Shown: positions 45,454-56,129, counted from the first letter of the stretch. The stretch: 64,000 nucleotides of DNA from an uncultured Pseudomonadales bacterium (GCA_958295875.1 OY282379.1:2881046-2945045), one strand, 5' to 3'. Made by a program: numbers and translations. Notes: generated by a model not told the origin, from the letters alone.

Positions 45454-47130
45454 TTGCTGGCGCAGTTTCCGCGTTTCTTCGCGCAAGCCTTGGCGGCGCG
45501 GGGCGTGGCCTCGCCTGCCGGCCTCGATCTTTCCCTGCGCAACCTGCACAGCCCAGACTCCCTCGCCGGCATCGATGTGGCGGCGGAACGTTTGGAGTCT
45601 GCCGTGGTCGCCGATGAGCCGGTGCTGGTGGTGGGGGATTTCGACGCCGACGGCGCCACCGGCACGGCCCTCGCCGTCTCGTTCCTGCGCGCCTTGGGCG
45701 CGAGCCGGGTGGGCTACCTGGTGCCGAATCGATTCGAGCACGGTTACGGGTTGTCGCCAGAACTCGCTGCCATCGCCATCCAGCGCGAACCGGCCGTCAT
45801 CGTCACCGTGGACAACGGCATCGCCAGCGTGGATGGCGTCGCCATCGCAGCGCGCGCGGGCGTGGACGTAATCGTCACGGATCATCACCTGCCGGGCGCT
45901 GTGTTGCCGGCGGCGCATGCCATCGTCAATCCCAACGTGCCGGGTTGCCAATTCCCGAGCAAGGCGTTGGCCGGCGTGGGAGTGGTCTGGTATCTGCTGA
46001 GCCGGGTGCGGGCGCGGTTGACGGCCGCAGGCTTCTTCGAGCGGCGCGGCGTGGTGCGGCCTAACTTGGCGCACTGGCTCGATCTCGTCGCCGTGGGCAC
46101 GGTGGCAGACGTGGTGCCGCTGGATCGCAACAACCGCATCTTGGTCTACAACGGCCTTCGCCGCTTGCGCGCTGGCAAGGCGCGGCCGGGCTTGAACGCG
46201 CTGTTGGAAGTGGGGAAACGGGCGCCGTCGACGCTGCGCGCGGCGGACCTTGGCTTCGCCGTGGGGCCGCGCTTGAACGCCGCTGGGCGCTTGAAGGACA
46301 TGGGCGTCGGCATCGAGTGTTTGTTGGCGGACGACCTTGGCCAAGCAGCCCCGTTGGCCGCCGCCCTTGACGAACTCAACCTCGATCGACGCGACATCGA
46401 GAGGCAGATGACGGAAGAGGCCGAGGCGTTGGTCGAAGCGGCCCCAAGCCCCGGCGACAGCGCCATCTGCGTGTATGACCCGAGCTGGCATCAGGGCGTC
46501 GTCGGCATCGTCGCCGGCCGCGTGCGCGAGCGCTTTCATCGCCCGGCCATTGCGTTCGCCGAGGCCGGCGACGCGGCCCCGGGCGAGCTCAAGGGCTCCG
46601 CCCGCTCAATCAAGGGGCTCAACATCCGCGATGCGCTGGCGGACGTGGGGGCGCGGTTCCCCGGCCTCATCGAGCGGTTCGGCGGCCATGCGATGGCGGC
46701 CGGCGTCACCATTCGCCGCGTCCACCTGTCGCGTTTCAGCAAGGCGTTTCGTGACGCGGTGGACGCGCGTGTCACGCCGGAAGCGCTGCGCGGCGCCCGC
46801 CTCACGGATGGTGGCTTGGACGCCGAGGACTTATCCGTCGCCAACGCGGCCTTGGTGGCCGCCCATGAGCCGTGGGGCCAGGGCTTTGAGGAGCCGACGT
46901 TCCACGGCGAGTTCGACGTGGTGACGCAAAGAGTGGTGGGAGAACGCCACTTGAAGATGGCGCTGCGTTGCGGCAAACGGGTGGTGGACGCCATCGCGTT
47001 CGGCCAGGCACCCATTGATACCCCGCGAACCCCGCGAGTGCGGGCTCTGTACCGCCTTGCCGTGAACGACTACAAGGATGTGGAGACCCTGCAGCTCGTC
47101 GTCGAGGCGATGGAGCCTTGCGACGCTTAG
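45454..47130 (+). CDS. recJ: Single-stranded-DNA-specific exonuclease RecJ
   Basis: A 558-aa 5'-3' exonuclease of recombination and mismatch repair. DHH-family motifs are VVGDFDADGATGT (I), VTVDNGI (II), VIVTDHHLPG (III) and VGTVADVVPLD (IV). The DHHA1 domain has FGGHAMAAGVTI. The OB-fold C-terminus is present. The start is taken at TTG 45454. The frame is open further upstream to the hom stop without a standard start codon, so the exact start is uncertain. Confidence 0.95.
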   Translation: MLAQFPRFFAQALAARGVASPAGLDLSLRNLHSPDSLAGIDVAAERLESAVVADEPVLVVGDFDADGATGTALAVSFLRALGASRVGYLVPNRFEHGYGLSPELAAIAIQREPAVIVTVDNGIASVDGVAIAARAGVDVIVTDHHLPGAVLPAAHAIVNPNVPGCQFPSKALAGVGVVWYLLSRVRARLTAAGFFERRGVVRPNLAHWLDLVAVGTVADVVPLDRNNRILVYNGLRRLRAGKARPGLNALLEVGKRAPSTLRAADLGFAVGPRLNAAGRLKDMGVGIECLLADDLGQAAPLAAALDELNLDRRDIERQMTEEAEALVEAAPSPGDSAICVYDPSWHQGVVGIVAGRVRERFHRPAIAFAEAGDAAPGELKGSARSIKGLNIRDALADVGARFPGLIERFGGHAMAAGVTIRRVHLSRFSKAFRDAVDARVTPEALRGARLTDGGLDAEDLSVANAALVAAHEPWGQGFEEPTFHGEFDVVTQRVVGERHLKMALRCGKRVVDAIAFGQAPIDTPRTPRVRALYRLAVNDYKDVETLQLVVEAMEPCDA

Positions 47131-47230
47131 GCCACGGTGCGCCGGGTTGATGGGCCACGGCGCGAGCCATGGCAGCCGCCCGCGCCGCGCCACAAGCGCT
47201 ACAATCCGCAACTTTTGCGGAGCAGCCGCG

Positions 47231-48344
47231 GTGGCCGAGATCACCTCTGTCAGAGAGCGAGTGAAGGCCCTCGCAGCCCGTGACGACGCGCTTCGGGGGT
47301 TTCTTTGACTACCCGGCGCGCAAGCAGCGTCTGCTTGAAGTCGAGCTCACCCTCGCCGAGCCGCAAATTTGGAACGATCGGGAGCGCGCCGAAGCGCTGT
47401 CTCGGGAACGCTCGGCCCTCGAGCGGGTGGTGACGGTGCTCGACGCCTTGGCGTCGGGGCTCGATGAAGCATCGGAACTCGCTGAAATGGCGGCCGGCGA
47501 AGCGGATGCCGCGGCGCTGGATGAAATCGATGGCGACCTCAGCGGGTTGGAGACGCGGCTCGCCGCCCTCGAGTTCCGCCGCATGTTCGACGACGAGGCT
47601 GATCCTTCCAACGCCTATGTGGAAATCCAGTCTGGCTCTGGCGGCACCGAGGCGCAGGACTGGGCGGAGATGCTGCTGCGCATGTACCTGCGGTGGGGGG
47701 AGAAACGCGGCTTCACGACGGAAATCGTCGATCTGTCCGCTGGGGACGTCGCGGGCATCAAGGGCGCCACGGCGCATTTCATCGGCGAATACGCCTACGG
47801 TCGGCTGCGCACGGAAACCGGCGTCCACCGCTTGGTGCGCAAATCGCCGTTTGATGCCGGCAACCGTCGCCACACCTCCTTCGCCTCGGTGTTCGTGTCG
47901 CCGGAGGTGGATGACGACATCGACATCGACATCGACCGCGCCGACGTGCGCGTGGACACCTACCGCGCCAGCGGCGCCGGCGGCCAGCACGTCAACCGCA
48001 CGGATTCGGCGGTGCGCCTCACGCACCTGCCCACCGGCGTCGTGGTGCAATGCCAGAGCGAGCGCTCGCAGCACCAGAACCGCGACAAGGCATACAAGCA
48101 ACTGCGCGCCAAGCTCTATGAGTTGGCGCTGCAAGAGCGCCGCGCTGAGCGCCAAGCGCTGGAGGACAGCAAGGCGGACATCGGCTGGGGCAGCCAAATC
48201 CGCTCGTATGTGCTGGATCAGTCCCGCGTGAAGGATTTGCGCACGCAAGTGGAACGTGGCGACCCGAACAACGTGCTGGACGGCGACATCGACGGCTTCA
48301 TCGAGGCGAGCTTGAAAGCCGGCCTCGGCGGTGGCGCCAGCTAA
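47231..48344 (+). CDS. prfB: Peptide chain release factor 2, expressed by programmed +1 frameshift
   Basis: RF2 reads UGA and UAA stop codons. The gene begins at GTG 47231 and reads 25 codons ([25 protein letters not shown]) to an in-frame TGA at 47306-47308. A +1 shift at CTT skips base 47306 and continues with GAC in the long frame to 48344, giving 370 aa. The SPF-type anticodon mimic ([10 protein letters not shown]) and catalytic [15 protein letters not shown] are present. The start at 47280 alone would lose the first segment. Autoregulation by RF2 level follows from the recoding site. lysS follows immediately. Confidence 0.97.
47295..47309 (+). promoter_or_regulatory. RF2 programmed frameshift site
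   Basis: GGGGG (47295-47299) acts as an internal Shine-Dalgarno-like element. Three bases later comes the slippery CTT followed by TGAC (47303-47309). This matches the classical prfB recoding site, in which slow UGA termination at low RF2 favours the +1 shift. Confidence 0.93.
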
Positions 48345-49853
48345 ATGGCGGACGCGAACGATCTCCGCGCCGAGCGCCGTGCCAAGGTGGATGCGCTCCG
48401 CGAGCAGGGCGGCGCCTATCCGAACGGCTTCGAGCGCGGCGCCTTGGCGGCCGCGCTGCAGGAAGAGTGCGCCGAACTAGACAAGGCGGCGCTCGAACAA
48501 ACAGCCAAGCAGGTGGCGGTGGCGGGCCGCGTCATGTTACGGCGGGTGATGGGGCGCGCCAGCTTCTTCACGTTGGAAGACCCGAGCGGGCGGATTCAGT
48601 GCTATGTGCGCCGGGGCGACGTGGGCGTGGTCGCCTACGATGAGTTCAAGAAACTCTGGGACTTGGGCGACGTCGTCGGCGTTCAGGGCGCGCTCATGCG
48701 CACGGACAAGGGCGAGCTCTCGGTGCAGGCGCAGCGCATGACGCTGCTGGCAAAGGCGGTGCGGCCGCTGCCGGAGAAGCACAGCGGCCTTGTGGATTTG
48801 CAGACGCGCTACCGGCAGCGTTATCTGGACCTCATCGTCAACCCAAGCTCGCGGCAGGTGTTTCGCACCCGCTCGCGCATCGTTGCGGCGCTGCGGGAGT
48901 TTTTGGATGAGCGCGGCTATCTCGAAGTGGAAACGCCGATGATGCATCCGATACCCGGCGGCGCCGCGGCGCGGCCGTTCGTCACGCATCACAATGCGCT
49001 GCACCGAGACCTTTACCTGCGCATCGCGCCGGAGCTCTATCTGAAGCGGCTCGTGGTGGGCGGCTTCGAGCGCGTCTACGAAATCAACCGCTGCTTTCGC
49101 AACGAGGGGCTGTCGACGCGCCACAATCCCGAGTTCACCATGCTGGAGTTCTACCAGGCGTACAGCACCTTTGAGGACTTGATGGAGCTCACCGAGGAGA
49201 TGGTGCGCCATGTGGTGGTCGGCGTGACCGGCGACACAAAGCTGACGTGGCAGGGCACGGAGTTCGACTTCGCGGCCCCCGCGGCGCGCATGACCATGGC
49301 CGAGGCGGTGGCCGCGCACACCTCCCTCACGCTGGAGGAAATCCAAACGCCGGAGCGCCTGCTTGCCGCGGCGCGTGGCATGAACCTGCCGGTGAAGCCG
49401 GATTGGGGCGCCGGCAAGGCGCTGTTCGAGATTTTCGAGGCGCGCGTGGAGCCGCGCCTCACCCAGCCGACCTTCATCACGGCCTATCCCGTGGAAGTAT
49501 CTCCCCTCGCCCGCCGCCGCGATGGCGACCCAACCGTCGCCGACCGGTTCGAGTATTTCATGGCCGGCCGGGAGTTCGCCAACGGCTTCTCGGAGATCAA
49601 TGATCCCGAAGATCAGGCGCAGCGGTTCCGCGAGCAGGCGGCGCAGGGCGCCCTGGGCGACTTGGAGGCCATGCATTACGATGCTGACTACATACGCGCC
49701 TTGGAGTACGGCATGCCGCCCACCGCCGGCGAAGGCGTGGGCATAGACCGGTTGGCGATGCTGCTGACGGACTCCGCCTCCATCCGCGATGTGCTGCTGT
49801 TCCCGCACCTGCGGCCGGCACAGGACGAGGGCGGCGACGCTACCGCGTCATGA
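48345..49853 (+). CDS. lysS: Lysine-tRNA ligase (class II)
   Basis: A 502-aa synthetase with an N-terminal OB-fold anticodon-binding domain ([19 protein letters not shown]). The class II core carries motif 2, [20 protein letters not shown], followed by [11 protein letters not shown]. Motif 3 is [18 protein letters not shown] directly follows the prfB stop, the conserved prfB-lysS arrangement. It overlaps ung by ATGA. Confidence 0.98.
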   Translation: MADANDLRAERRAKVDALREQGGAYPNGFERGALAAALQEECAELDKAALEQTAKQVAVAGRVMLRRVMGRASFFTLEDPSGRIQCYVRRGDVGVVAYDEFKKLWDLGDVVGVQGALMRTDKGELSVQAQRMTLLAKAVRPLPEKHSGLVDLQTRYRQRYLDLIVNPSSRQVFRTRSRIVAALREFLDERGYLEVETPMMHPIPGGAAARPFVTHHNALHRDLYLRIAPELYLKRLVVGGFERVYEINRCFRNEGLSTRHNPEFTMLEFYQAYSTFEDLMELTEEMVRHVVVGVTGDTKLTWQGTEFDFAAPAARMTMAEAVAAHTSLTLEEIQTPERLLAAARGMNLPVKPDWGAGKALFEIFEARVEPRLTQPTFITAYPVEVSPLARRRDGDPTVADRFEYFMAGREFANGFSEINDPEDQAQRFREQAAQGALGDLEAMHYDADYIRALEYGMPPTAGEGVGIDRLAMLLTDSASIRDVLLFPHLRPAQDEGGDATAS

Positions 49854-50575
49854 GCGAGGCGGCGGCTCGGGTGACGTTGGAGGCTTCTTGGAAGGAAGTG
49901 TTGCTGGCCGAGTTCGACAAGCCCTACATGCGGCGGCTGCGCGGCTTCTTGGTGGAGGAAAAACGCTCGCGGCGCGTCGTCTATCCGCAGGGGCGGGACA
50001 TTTTCGCCGCCTTGGATTTAACGCCCATCGACCGCGTGCGCGTGGTCATCATCGGGCAAGACCCGTATCACGGCCCCGGCCAAGCCCACGGGCTGTCGTT
50101 CTCTGTGCCAGCTGGCGTGGCGCGCCCGCCGTCGTTGCAGAACATCTTCCAAGAGATCGAAAGCGACATGGGTGATGCCAACGTGCCGGGCGGCCGCGCC
50201 GGCGCCAAGGTGCCGGCCGGCGCTGGGTGCTTGGCGCCGTGGGCGCGCCAAGGCGTGCTGCTGCTGAACGCCGTGCTCACCGTGGCGCAAGGGCGCGCCG
50301 CATCGCATCAGGGACGCGGCTGGGAAGAGTTCACAGACCGGGTGGTGGCGGCGCTCAATGAACGCGGCGATGCCAAGGTGTTCCTGCTCTGGGGCAGCTA
50401 CGCGCAACGCAAGGGCGCGGCGGTGGACGCGAGCCGCCACTTGGTGCTGAAAGCGCCACATCCGTCGCCCTTGTCCGCGCACCGGGGCTTTTTCGGCTGC
50501 CGGCACTTCTCGCGCGCGAACGCGCACTTGGTTGCCAACGGGTTCGATCCCATCGACTGGTTCGCGGTGGAGTGA
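49850..50575 (+). CDS. ung: Uracil-DNA glycosylase
   Basis: A 241-aa family 1 UDG that removes uracil from DNA at the start of base excision repair. The catalytic [18 protein letters not shown] motif (Asp general base) and the DNA-intercalation loop [13 protein letters not shown] are intact. The segment [13 protein letters not shown] (~108-120) is a small insertion compared with the common form. Coupled to lysS by ATGA. Confidence 0.97.
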   Translation: MSEAAARVTLEASWKEVLLAEFDKPYMRRLRGFLVEEKRSRRVVYPQGRDIFAALDLTPIDRVRVVIIGQDPYHGPGQAHGLSFSVPAGVARPPSLQNIFQEIESDMGDANVPGGRAGAKVPAGAGCLAPWARQGVLLLNAVLTVAQGRAASHQGRGWEEFTDRVVAALNERGDAKVFLLWGSYAQRKGAAVDASRHLVLKAPHPSPLSAHRGFFGCRHFSRANAHLVANGFDPIDWFAVE

Positions 50576-50613
50576 CGGTTGGCCAACAGGAAGACTTGAG
50601 GGGGGGCGAAGAC

Positions 50614-52101
50614 ATGCCATTGCCATTGTTCATTGACGGCGAGTTCGTGCAAGGCGGCGGCGAGCGCGGCGCGGTGGTGAATCCGGCCACGCAGGAGGTG
50701 CTCACCGAGGTGCCCTACGCCACGACGGCCGAAATCGACCGCGCCGTGGCGAGCGCCAAGCAGGCATTCGAGGCTTGGCGGCAGGTGCCGACGCCAGAGC
50801 GCGCCCGCCTCATGTTGGAGTATCAAGCGCTGCTGAAGCGCTGCCAAGACGACATCGCCCGCACGTTGAGCCAAGAGACGGGCAAGACGTTCGCGGACGC
50901 GAAGGGTGACGTGTGGCGCGGCATCGAGGTGGTGGAGCACGCCTGCAACGTGGCGAGCCTGACCATGGGCGAGATGGTCGAGAACGTGGCGCGTGGCATC
51001 GACACCTACAGCCTCGTGCAGCCGCTCGGCGTGTGCGCTGGCATCACGCCGTTCAATTTCCCCGCCATGATTCCGCTGTGGATGTTCCCGTTGGCCATCG
51101 CCTGCGGCAACGCCTTCGTGCTGAAGCCCTCCGAGCAAGACCCGATGACGCCGAACCGCTTGGCGGAGCTGTTCTTGGAAGCGGGGGCGCCGCCCGGCAT
51201 CCTGCAGGTTGTGCATGGTGGCAAGGAGCAGGTGGACGCCTTGCTCAAGCACCGGGACATCAAGGCCGTCTCCTTCGTCGGCTCGGCGCCGGTGGCAGAG
51301 CATGTCTATCGCGTTGGTGCTGCGCACGGCAAGCGCGTGCAGGCGATGGCGGGCGCGAAGAACCACATGGTGGTGATGCCGGACGCGGACCAAGGCGCGG
51401 TGGTGGACAACTTGGTGGCCGCTTCCTGCGGCGCCGCGGGGCAGCGCTGCATGGCCATCAGCGTGGCCGTGTTCGTCGGCGAGGCCGCGGCGTGGCTGCC
51501 GGCGGTGCGCGACGCCATGGCTGCGGTGCGGCCCGGCGCATGGGATGACGAGGCCGCCGCGTACGGCCCGCAGATCTCGCCCCAAGCCAAGGCGCGCGTG
51601 TTGGAATACATCCACAAAGGCTGCGACGAAGGCGCGACGCTCATGCTCGATGGCTCGCGCTGCGCCGTGCAAGGCTATCCCGATGGCAATTGGGTGGGGC
51701 CCACGCTGTTCGCGGACGTGACGCCAGACATGGCCATCTACAAGGACGAGATCTTCGGCCCGGTGCTGGTGACGGCAGCGGTGGAGACGCTGCAGCAGGC
51801 CATCGCCTTGGTGAACGCCAACCCGTATGGCAACGGCGTGTCGCTGTTCACTTCCAGCGGCGCCGCGGCGCGCCAGTTCCAGCACGAGGTGGACGTGGGC
51901 CAAGTGGGCATCAACGTGCCCATTCCGGTGCCGCTGCCGTTCTTTTCGTTCACGGGGTGGAAACGGTCGTTCCTGGGCGATCAACATGCTTACGGCAAGC
52001 AGGCGGCGCGCTTCTTCACCGAGACGAAAACGGTGACGGCGCGCTGGTTTGACGATGCTGCCACCCGGCCGAAGGCCGACATGACCATCCGGCTGCGTTG
52101 A
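50614..52101 (+). CDS. mmsA: CoA-acylating methylmalonate-semialdehyde dehydrogenase
   Basis: A 495-aa aldehyde dehydrogenase that oxidises methylmalonate semialdehyde to propionyl-CoA in valine degradation. Diagnostic segments are [36 protein letters not shown] and the catalytic Cys in [11 protein letters not shown], with the late glutamate in DEIFGPVLV. The ATG at 50614 has a run of G residues before it and begins at the conserved LFIDGEF. A GTG at 50572 in the ung overlap is possible. It opens a five-gene valine/isobutyrate operon. Confidence 0.93.
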   Translation: MPLPLFIDGEFVQGGGERGAVVNPATQEVLTEVPYATTAEIDRAVASAKQAFEAWRQVPTPERARLMLEYQALLKRCQDDIARTLSQETGKTFADAKGDVWRGIEVVEHACNVASLTMGEMVENVARGIDTYSLVQPLGVCAGITPFNFPAMIPLWMFPLAIACGNAFVLKPSEQDPMTPNRLAELFLEAGAPPGILQVVHGGKEQVDALLKHRDIKAVSFVGSAPVAEHVYRVGAAHGKRVQAMAGAKNHMVVMPDADQGAVVDNLVAASCGAAGQRCMAISVAVFVGEAAAWLPAVRDAMAAVRPGAWDDEAAAYGPQISPQAKARVLEYIHKGCDEGATLMLDGSRCAVQGYPDGNWVGPTLFADVTPDMAIYKDEIFGPVLVTAAVETLQQAIALVNANPYGNGVSLFTSSGAAARQFQHEVDVGQVGINVPIPVPLPFFSFTGWKRSFLGDQHAYGKQAARFFTETKTVTARWFDDAATRPKADMTIRLR

Positions 52102-52162
52102 TGCGCTGGCTGTTGCCCACCATTGGCGTCGCGGGTGCCAGCATGACCGGCCGGCCAAGCTG

Positions 52163-53335
52163 ATGGAGTTTTCCCTCTCGGACGAACAGCGCGCCATCCA
52201 AGACGCTGCGCGTGGCTTCGGCGCCCGCGAGTTCGCGCCCCACGCAGCGCGGTGGGACGCCGAGCGCACGTTCCCCAAGGACGTCATCCGCAAGGCCGGC
52301 GAACTCGGCATGTGTGCGCTGTATGTGCCGACGCAGTTGGGCGGCATGGGCCTCTCGCGGCTGGATTCGAGCATCGTCTTTGAGGAACTGGCGCGCGGCT
52401 GCACGTCCACCACCGCCTTCATCACCATCCACAACATGGCGCTGTGGATGATCGCGGAGTTCGGCGGCGCCGACGCCATCGCCGAGTTCTGCCCCGGGCT
52501 TGCCAGCGGCGAGCGCCTCGCCTCCTACTGCCTCACCGAGCCAAATGCCGGCTCCGATGCCGCATCCCTCAAGACGTTGGCGCACAAAGATGGCGACTGC
52601 TACCGGCTGAGCGGTGCCAAAGCGTTCATCTCCGGTGGCGGCGACAGCGACGTGCTGGTGGTGATGGCACGCCTTGCGGATGCGGCCGGGCCGCGCACCG
52701 GCGCCGCCGGCATTTGCAGTTTCGTCGTGCCCGCGGACGCGCCGGGCATCTCGTTTGGCCGCAACGAAGCGAAGATGGGCTGGAACAGCCAGCCCACCCG
52801 ACAGATCACCTTCGATGATGTGCTCGTGCCGGCGGCGTTTCGCCTGGGCGCGGAGGGGGATGGCTTCAAGATCGCCATGCGCGGCCTCGACGGCGGGCGC
52901 ATCAACATCGCCGCCTGTTCGGTGGGCACGGCGCAGGCCGCCACGGACGCCGCCGCGGCCTACATGCGCGAGCGCCGCCAGTTCGGCGAACCGCTGGCAG
53001 CGTTCCAAGCGCTGCGTTTCAAGCTCGCGGACATGGCCACCAACTTGGTCGCCTCCCGCCAGATGGTGCGCCTCGCCGCCGCCAAGCTGGATGCGGGAGA
53101 TGCGGACGCCACGACGTATTGCGCCATGGCCAAGCGCTTTGCCACAGACGCCGGCTTCGACATCTGCAACGACGCCTTGCAGTTGCACGGCGGCTACGGC
53201 TACCTGAGCGAGTTCGGCATGGAGCGCCGCGTGCGCGACGTGCGCGTCCACCAGATACTCGAAGGCACGAACGAAGTGATGCGCGTCATCATCTCCCGCC
53301 GGCTGCTCGTGGAAGGGGCCGCGGAACTGTTGTGA
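52163..53335 (+). CDS. Acyl-CoA dehydrogenase, probably isobutyryl-CoA dehydrogenase
   Basis: A 390-aa flavoprotein with the family layout: N-terminal helices (SLSDEQRAIQDAARGFGAREF), the FAD/substrate segment YCLTEPNAGSDAASLKT, and RQFGEPLAAFQALRFKLADM. The C-terminal QILEGTNEVMRVII carries the likely catalytic Glu. Its position between mmsA and a crotonase implies oxidation of isobutyryl-CoA to methacrylyl-CoA, passing electrons to ETF. Confidence 0.9.
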   Translation: MEFSLSDEQRAIQDAARGFGAREFAPHAARWDAERTFPKDVIRKAGELGMCALYVPTQLGGMGLSRLDSSIVFEELARGCTSTTAFITIHNMALWMIAEFGGADAIAEFCPGLASGERLASYCLTEPNAGSDAASLKTLAHKDGDCYRLSGAKAFISGGGDSDVLVVMARLADAAGPRTGAAGICSFVVPADAPGISFGRNEAKMGWNSQPTRQITFDDVLVPAAFRLGAEGDGFKIAMRGLDGGRINIAACSVGTAQAATDAAAAYMRERRQFGEPLAAFQALRFKLADMATNLVASRQMVRLAAAKLDAGDADATTYCAMAKRFATDAGFDICNDALQLHGGYGYLSEFGMERRVRDVRVHQILEGTNEVMRVIISRRLLVEGAAELL

Positions 53336-53357
53336 GGCTGCCAGACGGAGGGCCAAC

Positions 53358-54146
53358 GTGATCGAATCGACATCCCAAGGCCTGCGCGTGGAGCAGCGCG
53401 GGCGCACGGTGCTCGCCACCATCGACAACCCGCCCGCCAACACTTGGAACGCGGACAACCTCAATGCCCTGCGTGCGCTGGTGGACGATTGCGACGCGGA
53501 CAAGGACGTCTACGCCCTCGTCATCACCGGCGCCGGCGATCGGTTCTTCTCCGCCGGGGCAGACCTGACGCTCTTTGCCTCCGGCGACAAAGGCGCCGCG
53601 GCGCAGATGGCGGAAGCGTTTGGCGCTGCCTTCGAGCGCTTGGCGGCATTCCGGGGCGTGTCCATCGCGGCCATCAATGGCTATGCGATGGGCGGCGGCT
53701 TGGAGTGCGCCATGGCCTGCGACATCCGCATCGCGGCGTCCGGGGCGGTGATGGCGCTGCCCGAAGCATCGGTTGGGCTGCTGCCATGTGGCGGCGGAAC
53801 GCAGAACCTCGCTTGGCTGGTGGGCGAAGGCTGGGCCAAGCGCATGATCCTGTGCGGCGAGCGCGTGGATGCCGAGACGGCGCAGCGCATCGGCTTGGTG
53901 GAAGAAGTGGTGGGGCAGGGTGAAGCACAAGCCACGGCGCTGGCGTTGGCAGAGAAGGTGGGTGGCCAGAGCCCGCCGGCGGTGGCAGCCAGCAAACGCC
54001 TCATCCAATTGGGCCGCTCCACGGCCATTGCCGGTTCCTATGCACCGGAGCGGGAAGCGTTTGTCGGCTTGTTCGACACGAAAGACCAGCAGGAGGGCGT
54101 GCAGGCATTCCTTGAGAAGCGGGCGCCGCGTTGGGTCAACGGCTGA
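53358..54146 (+). CDS. Enoyl-CoA hydratase, probably methacrylyl-CoA hydratase
   Basis: A 262-aa crotonase with oxyanion-hole motifs FFSAGADLTLF near residue 70 and NGYAMGGGLECAMACDIR near residue 110. A Glu is kept in ALPEASVGLLPCGGGTQNL. In the operon it would hydrate methacrylyl-CoA to 3-hydroxyisobutyryl-CoA. It starts 23 bases after the dehydrogenase and overlaps the next gene by one base (TGATG). Confidence 0.9.
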   Translation: MIESTSQGLRVEQRGRTVLATIDNPPANTWNADNLNALRALVDDCDADKDVYALVITGAGDRFFSAGADLTLFASGDKGAAAQMAEAFGAAFERLAAFRGVSIAAINGYAMGGGLECAMACDIRIAASGAVMALPEASVGLLPCGGGTQNLAWLVGEGWAKRMILCGERVDAETAQRIGLVEEVVGQGEAQATALALAEKVGGQSPPAVAASKRLIQLGRSTAIAGSYAPEREAFVGLFDTKDQQEGVQAFLEKRAPRWVNG

Positions 54147-55231
54147 TGGCGGACGCCGCGGCGATCTTGTTCGAGGAGCGCCCCGCGCAGGGCGGTGGCG
54201 CCATCGGCGTTGCCACGCTCAACGTGCCGGCCACGTTGAACGCCCTGTCCCTGCACATGGCGCAGGCGTTGGACGGCCAGTTGGCGCGGTGGGCCACGCA
54301 AGCCGACATTCGGGCTGTGGTGCTGCGGGGCGCCGGCGAACGCGCGTTCTGCGCCGGCGGCGACATTCAAGACCTGCATCGGGCGATGACGAAGAACGCT
54401 GCGGCCGGGGCATGGGTGGATGACAGCACCGATCGCTTCTTCGAGGCGGAGTATCGGGTGGACTACCGGGTGCAGCGCTTCCCCAAGCCCATCGTCGCGT
54501 TCGGGCACGGCTTTGTGATGGGGGGCGGGCTCGGCCTCTTTTCCGCGTCGAGCGTGCGTTTGGTGACGCCGGCCACGCGCATCGCCATGCCGGAAGTGAC
54601 CATCGGCCTCTTTCCGGATGCCGGCGCCACATGGATTCTGCGCAACCTGCCCGTGCCGTTGGCGCTCTTCATGGGCGCCACCGGATGCCGCCTCGGCGCC
54701 GCGGATGCGCTGCACATCGGCTTGGCGACCCATGTAGTCGCCGCGGACTGCGACCCGGCCGCGGCGTTGGCGCAAGCGGGGGGAGACCCGGCGGCGGCGT
54801 TTGGCGGCCCGGCCCCAGCGTTGGGCGCCAGTGCCCTCGCTGCGTTGGAACCCACGCTGCGCGAGCGCATCACAGGCGTTCCCGAGAACGCGAGCGCGGC
54901 GCGGGCGACGCTCGGCGGCCTCGCCGGCGCGAGCGATTGGGCGGACCAGTCGCTCGCCATCATGCAGCGCGGCTGCCCCACCTCCATCGGCATCGTCTGC
55001 GAGCAGCTGCGCCGGGCCCCGGCCCTTGATCTGGAGGGTTGCTTCCGCATGGAGATGACCTTGGCCGGCAACTGCGCCCGCTTTGCAGACTTTGCGGAAG
55101 GGGTGCGCGCCCTCATCATCGACAAGGACGGCGCTCCCAAGTGGCGCAGCGACGGCGGGCAGGAGCATGTGCTGGCGCACTTTGAGGCGCCTTGGGCGGA
55201 CAATCCGTTGGCGGATCTAGGGAGGCAATGA
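54146..55231 (+). CDS. 3-Hydroxyisobutyryl-CoA hydrolase
   Basis: A 361-aa member of the longer crotonase subgroup that hydrolyses 3-hydroxyisobutyryl-CoA. Conserved segments are TLNALSLHMAQAL, RAFCAGGDIQDLH, FGHGFVMGGGLGLF, AMPEVTIGLFPDAGATWIL, and a C-terminal region unique to the hydrolase group (PTSIGIVCEQLRRAP, FRMEMTLAGNCAR). The extra length against the upstream hydratase supports the call. Confidence 0.92.
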   Translation: MADAAAILFEERPAQGGGAIGVATLNVPATLNALSLHMAQALDGQLARWATQADIRAVVLRGAGERAFCAGGDIQDLHRAMTKNAAAGAWVDDSTDRFFEAEYRVDYRVQRFPKPIVAFGHGFVMGGGLGLFSASSVRLVTPATRIAMPEVTIGLFPDAGATWILRNLPVPLALFMGATGCRLGAADALHIGLATHVVAADCDPAAALAQAGGDPAAAFGGPAPALGASALAALEPTLRERITGVPENASAARATLGGLAGASDWADQSLAIMQRGCPTSIGIVCEQLRRAPALDLEGCFRMEMTLAGNCARFADFAEGVRALIIDKDGAPKWRSDGGQEHVLAHFEAPWADNPLADLGRQ

Positions 55232-55232
55232 C

Positions 55233-56129
55233 ATGCGCATCGGCTTCATCGGCGTCGGCAACATGGGCGGCCCGATGGCGCGCAACTTGGTGCAGGGCAA
55301 CTACGCGGTGCGCGCGTATGACTTGGACGCTGAGCGCTTGGCCGCGGCCGGGGCTGCGGGCGTGGCAACGGTGCCCTCGGCCTTGGATGCCGTGCAAGAC
55401 GCCGACGTGGTCATCAGCATGTTGCCGGCGAGCCGCCATGTGCGGCAACTCTACCTGGACGATGGCCTGTTGGATGCCTTGCCGCCCACCGCCGTCGCCA
55501 TCGATTGCTCCACCATCGCCCCCGCAACGGCCCGCGACGTGGCAGCCCGCGCCGCCCAGCGCGGCATCGAGATGCTGGACGCGCCGGTGTCCGGCGGCAC
55601 TGCCGGCGCAGAGCAGGCCAAGCTCACCTTCATGGTGGGCGGCGATGCGGCGACGCTTGCGCGCGTGCGCCCCGTGTTCGAGCGGATGGGCGCCAACATC
55701 TTCCATGCCGGCGCTTCGGGAGCGGGGCAGACGGCCAAGCTGTGCAACAACATGCTGCTTGCTGTGCAGATGACGGCCACCGCCGAAGCGTTGGCGCTGG
55801 GCGTCGCCAATGGGCTGGACGCGGCGACGCTGTCTGAGATCATGCGCGCGTCGTCCGGCGGCAACTGGCCGCTGAACGTCTACAACCCGTGGCCGGGCGT
55901 GATGGAGGGCGTGCCGGCGGCGCGCGGCTACCAGGGCGGCTTCGCCGTAGACCTGATGCTCAAAGACCTCAACCTTGCGGTGGACGCCGCGGCCGACGCC
56001 GGCACGCCCACGGCCCTCGGCGCGTTGGCGCGCAACCTCTTTGCCATGCATCGACGCCAGAACGACGCGGGCGCGTTGGATTTCTCCAGCATCCTGCGGT
56101 TGGTGGCGCCGGAGACGGAAGCTCGGTAG
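55233..56129 (+). CDS. mmsB: 3-Hydroxyisobutyrate dehydrogenase
   Basis: A 298-aa beta-hydroxyacid dehydrogenase that oxidises 3-hydroxyisobutyrate to methylmalonate semialdehyde, the substrate of MmsA. It has the NAD motif GFIGVGNMGGPMARNLV, DCSTIAPATARD, substrate loop DAPVSGGTAGAEQAKL, and the catalytic Lys in GQTAKLCNNML. The C-terminal QGGFAVDLMLKDLNLA is typical. Last gene of the operon. The branched-chain keto acid dehydrogenase that would feed it is not in the window. Confidence 0.95.
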   Translation: MRIGFIGVGNMGGPMARNLVQGNYAVRAYDLDAERLAAAGAAGVATVPSALDAVQDADVVISMLPASRHVRQLYLDDGLLDALPPTAVAIDCSTIAPATARDVAARAAQRGIEMLDAPVSGGTAGAEQAKLTFMVGGDAATLARVRPVFERMGANIFHAGASGAGQTAKLCNNMLLAVQMTATAEALALGVANGLDAATLSEIMRASSGGNWPLNVYNPWPGVMEGVPAARGYQGGFAVDLMLKDLNLAVDAAADAGTPTALGALARNLFAMHRRQNDAGALDFSSILRLVAPETEAR

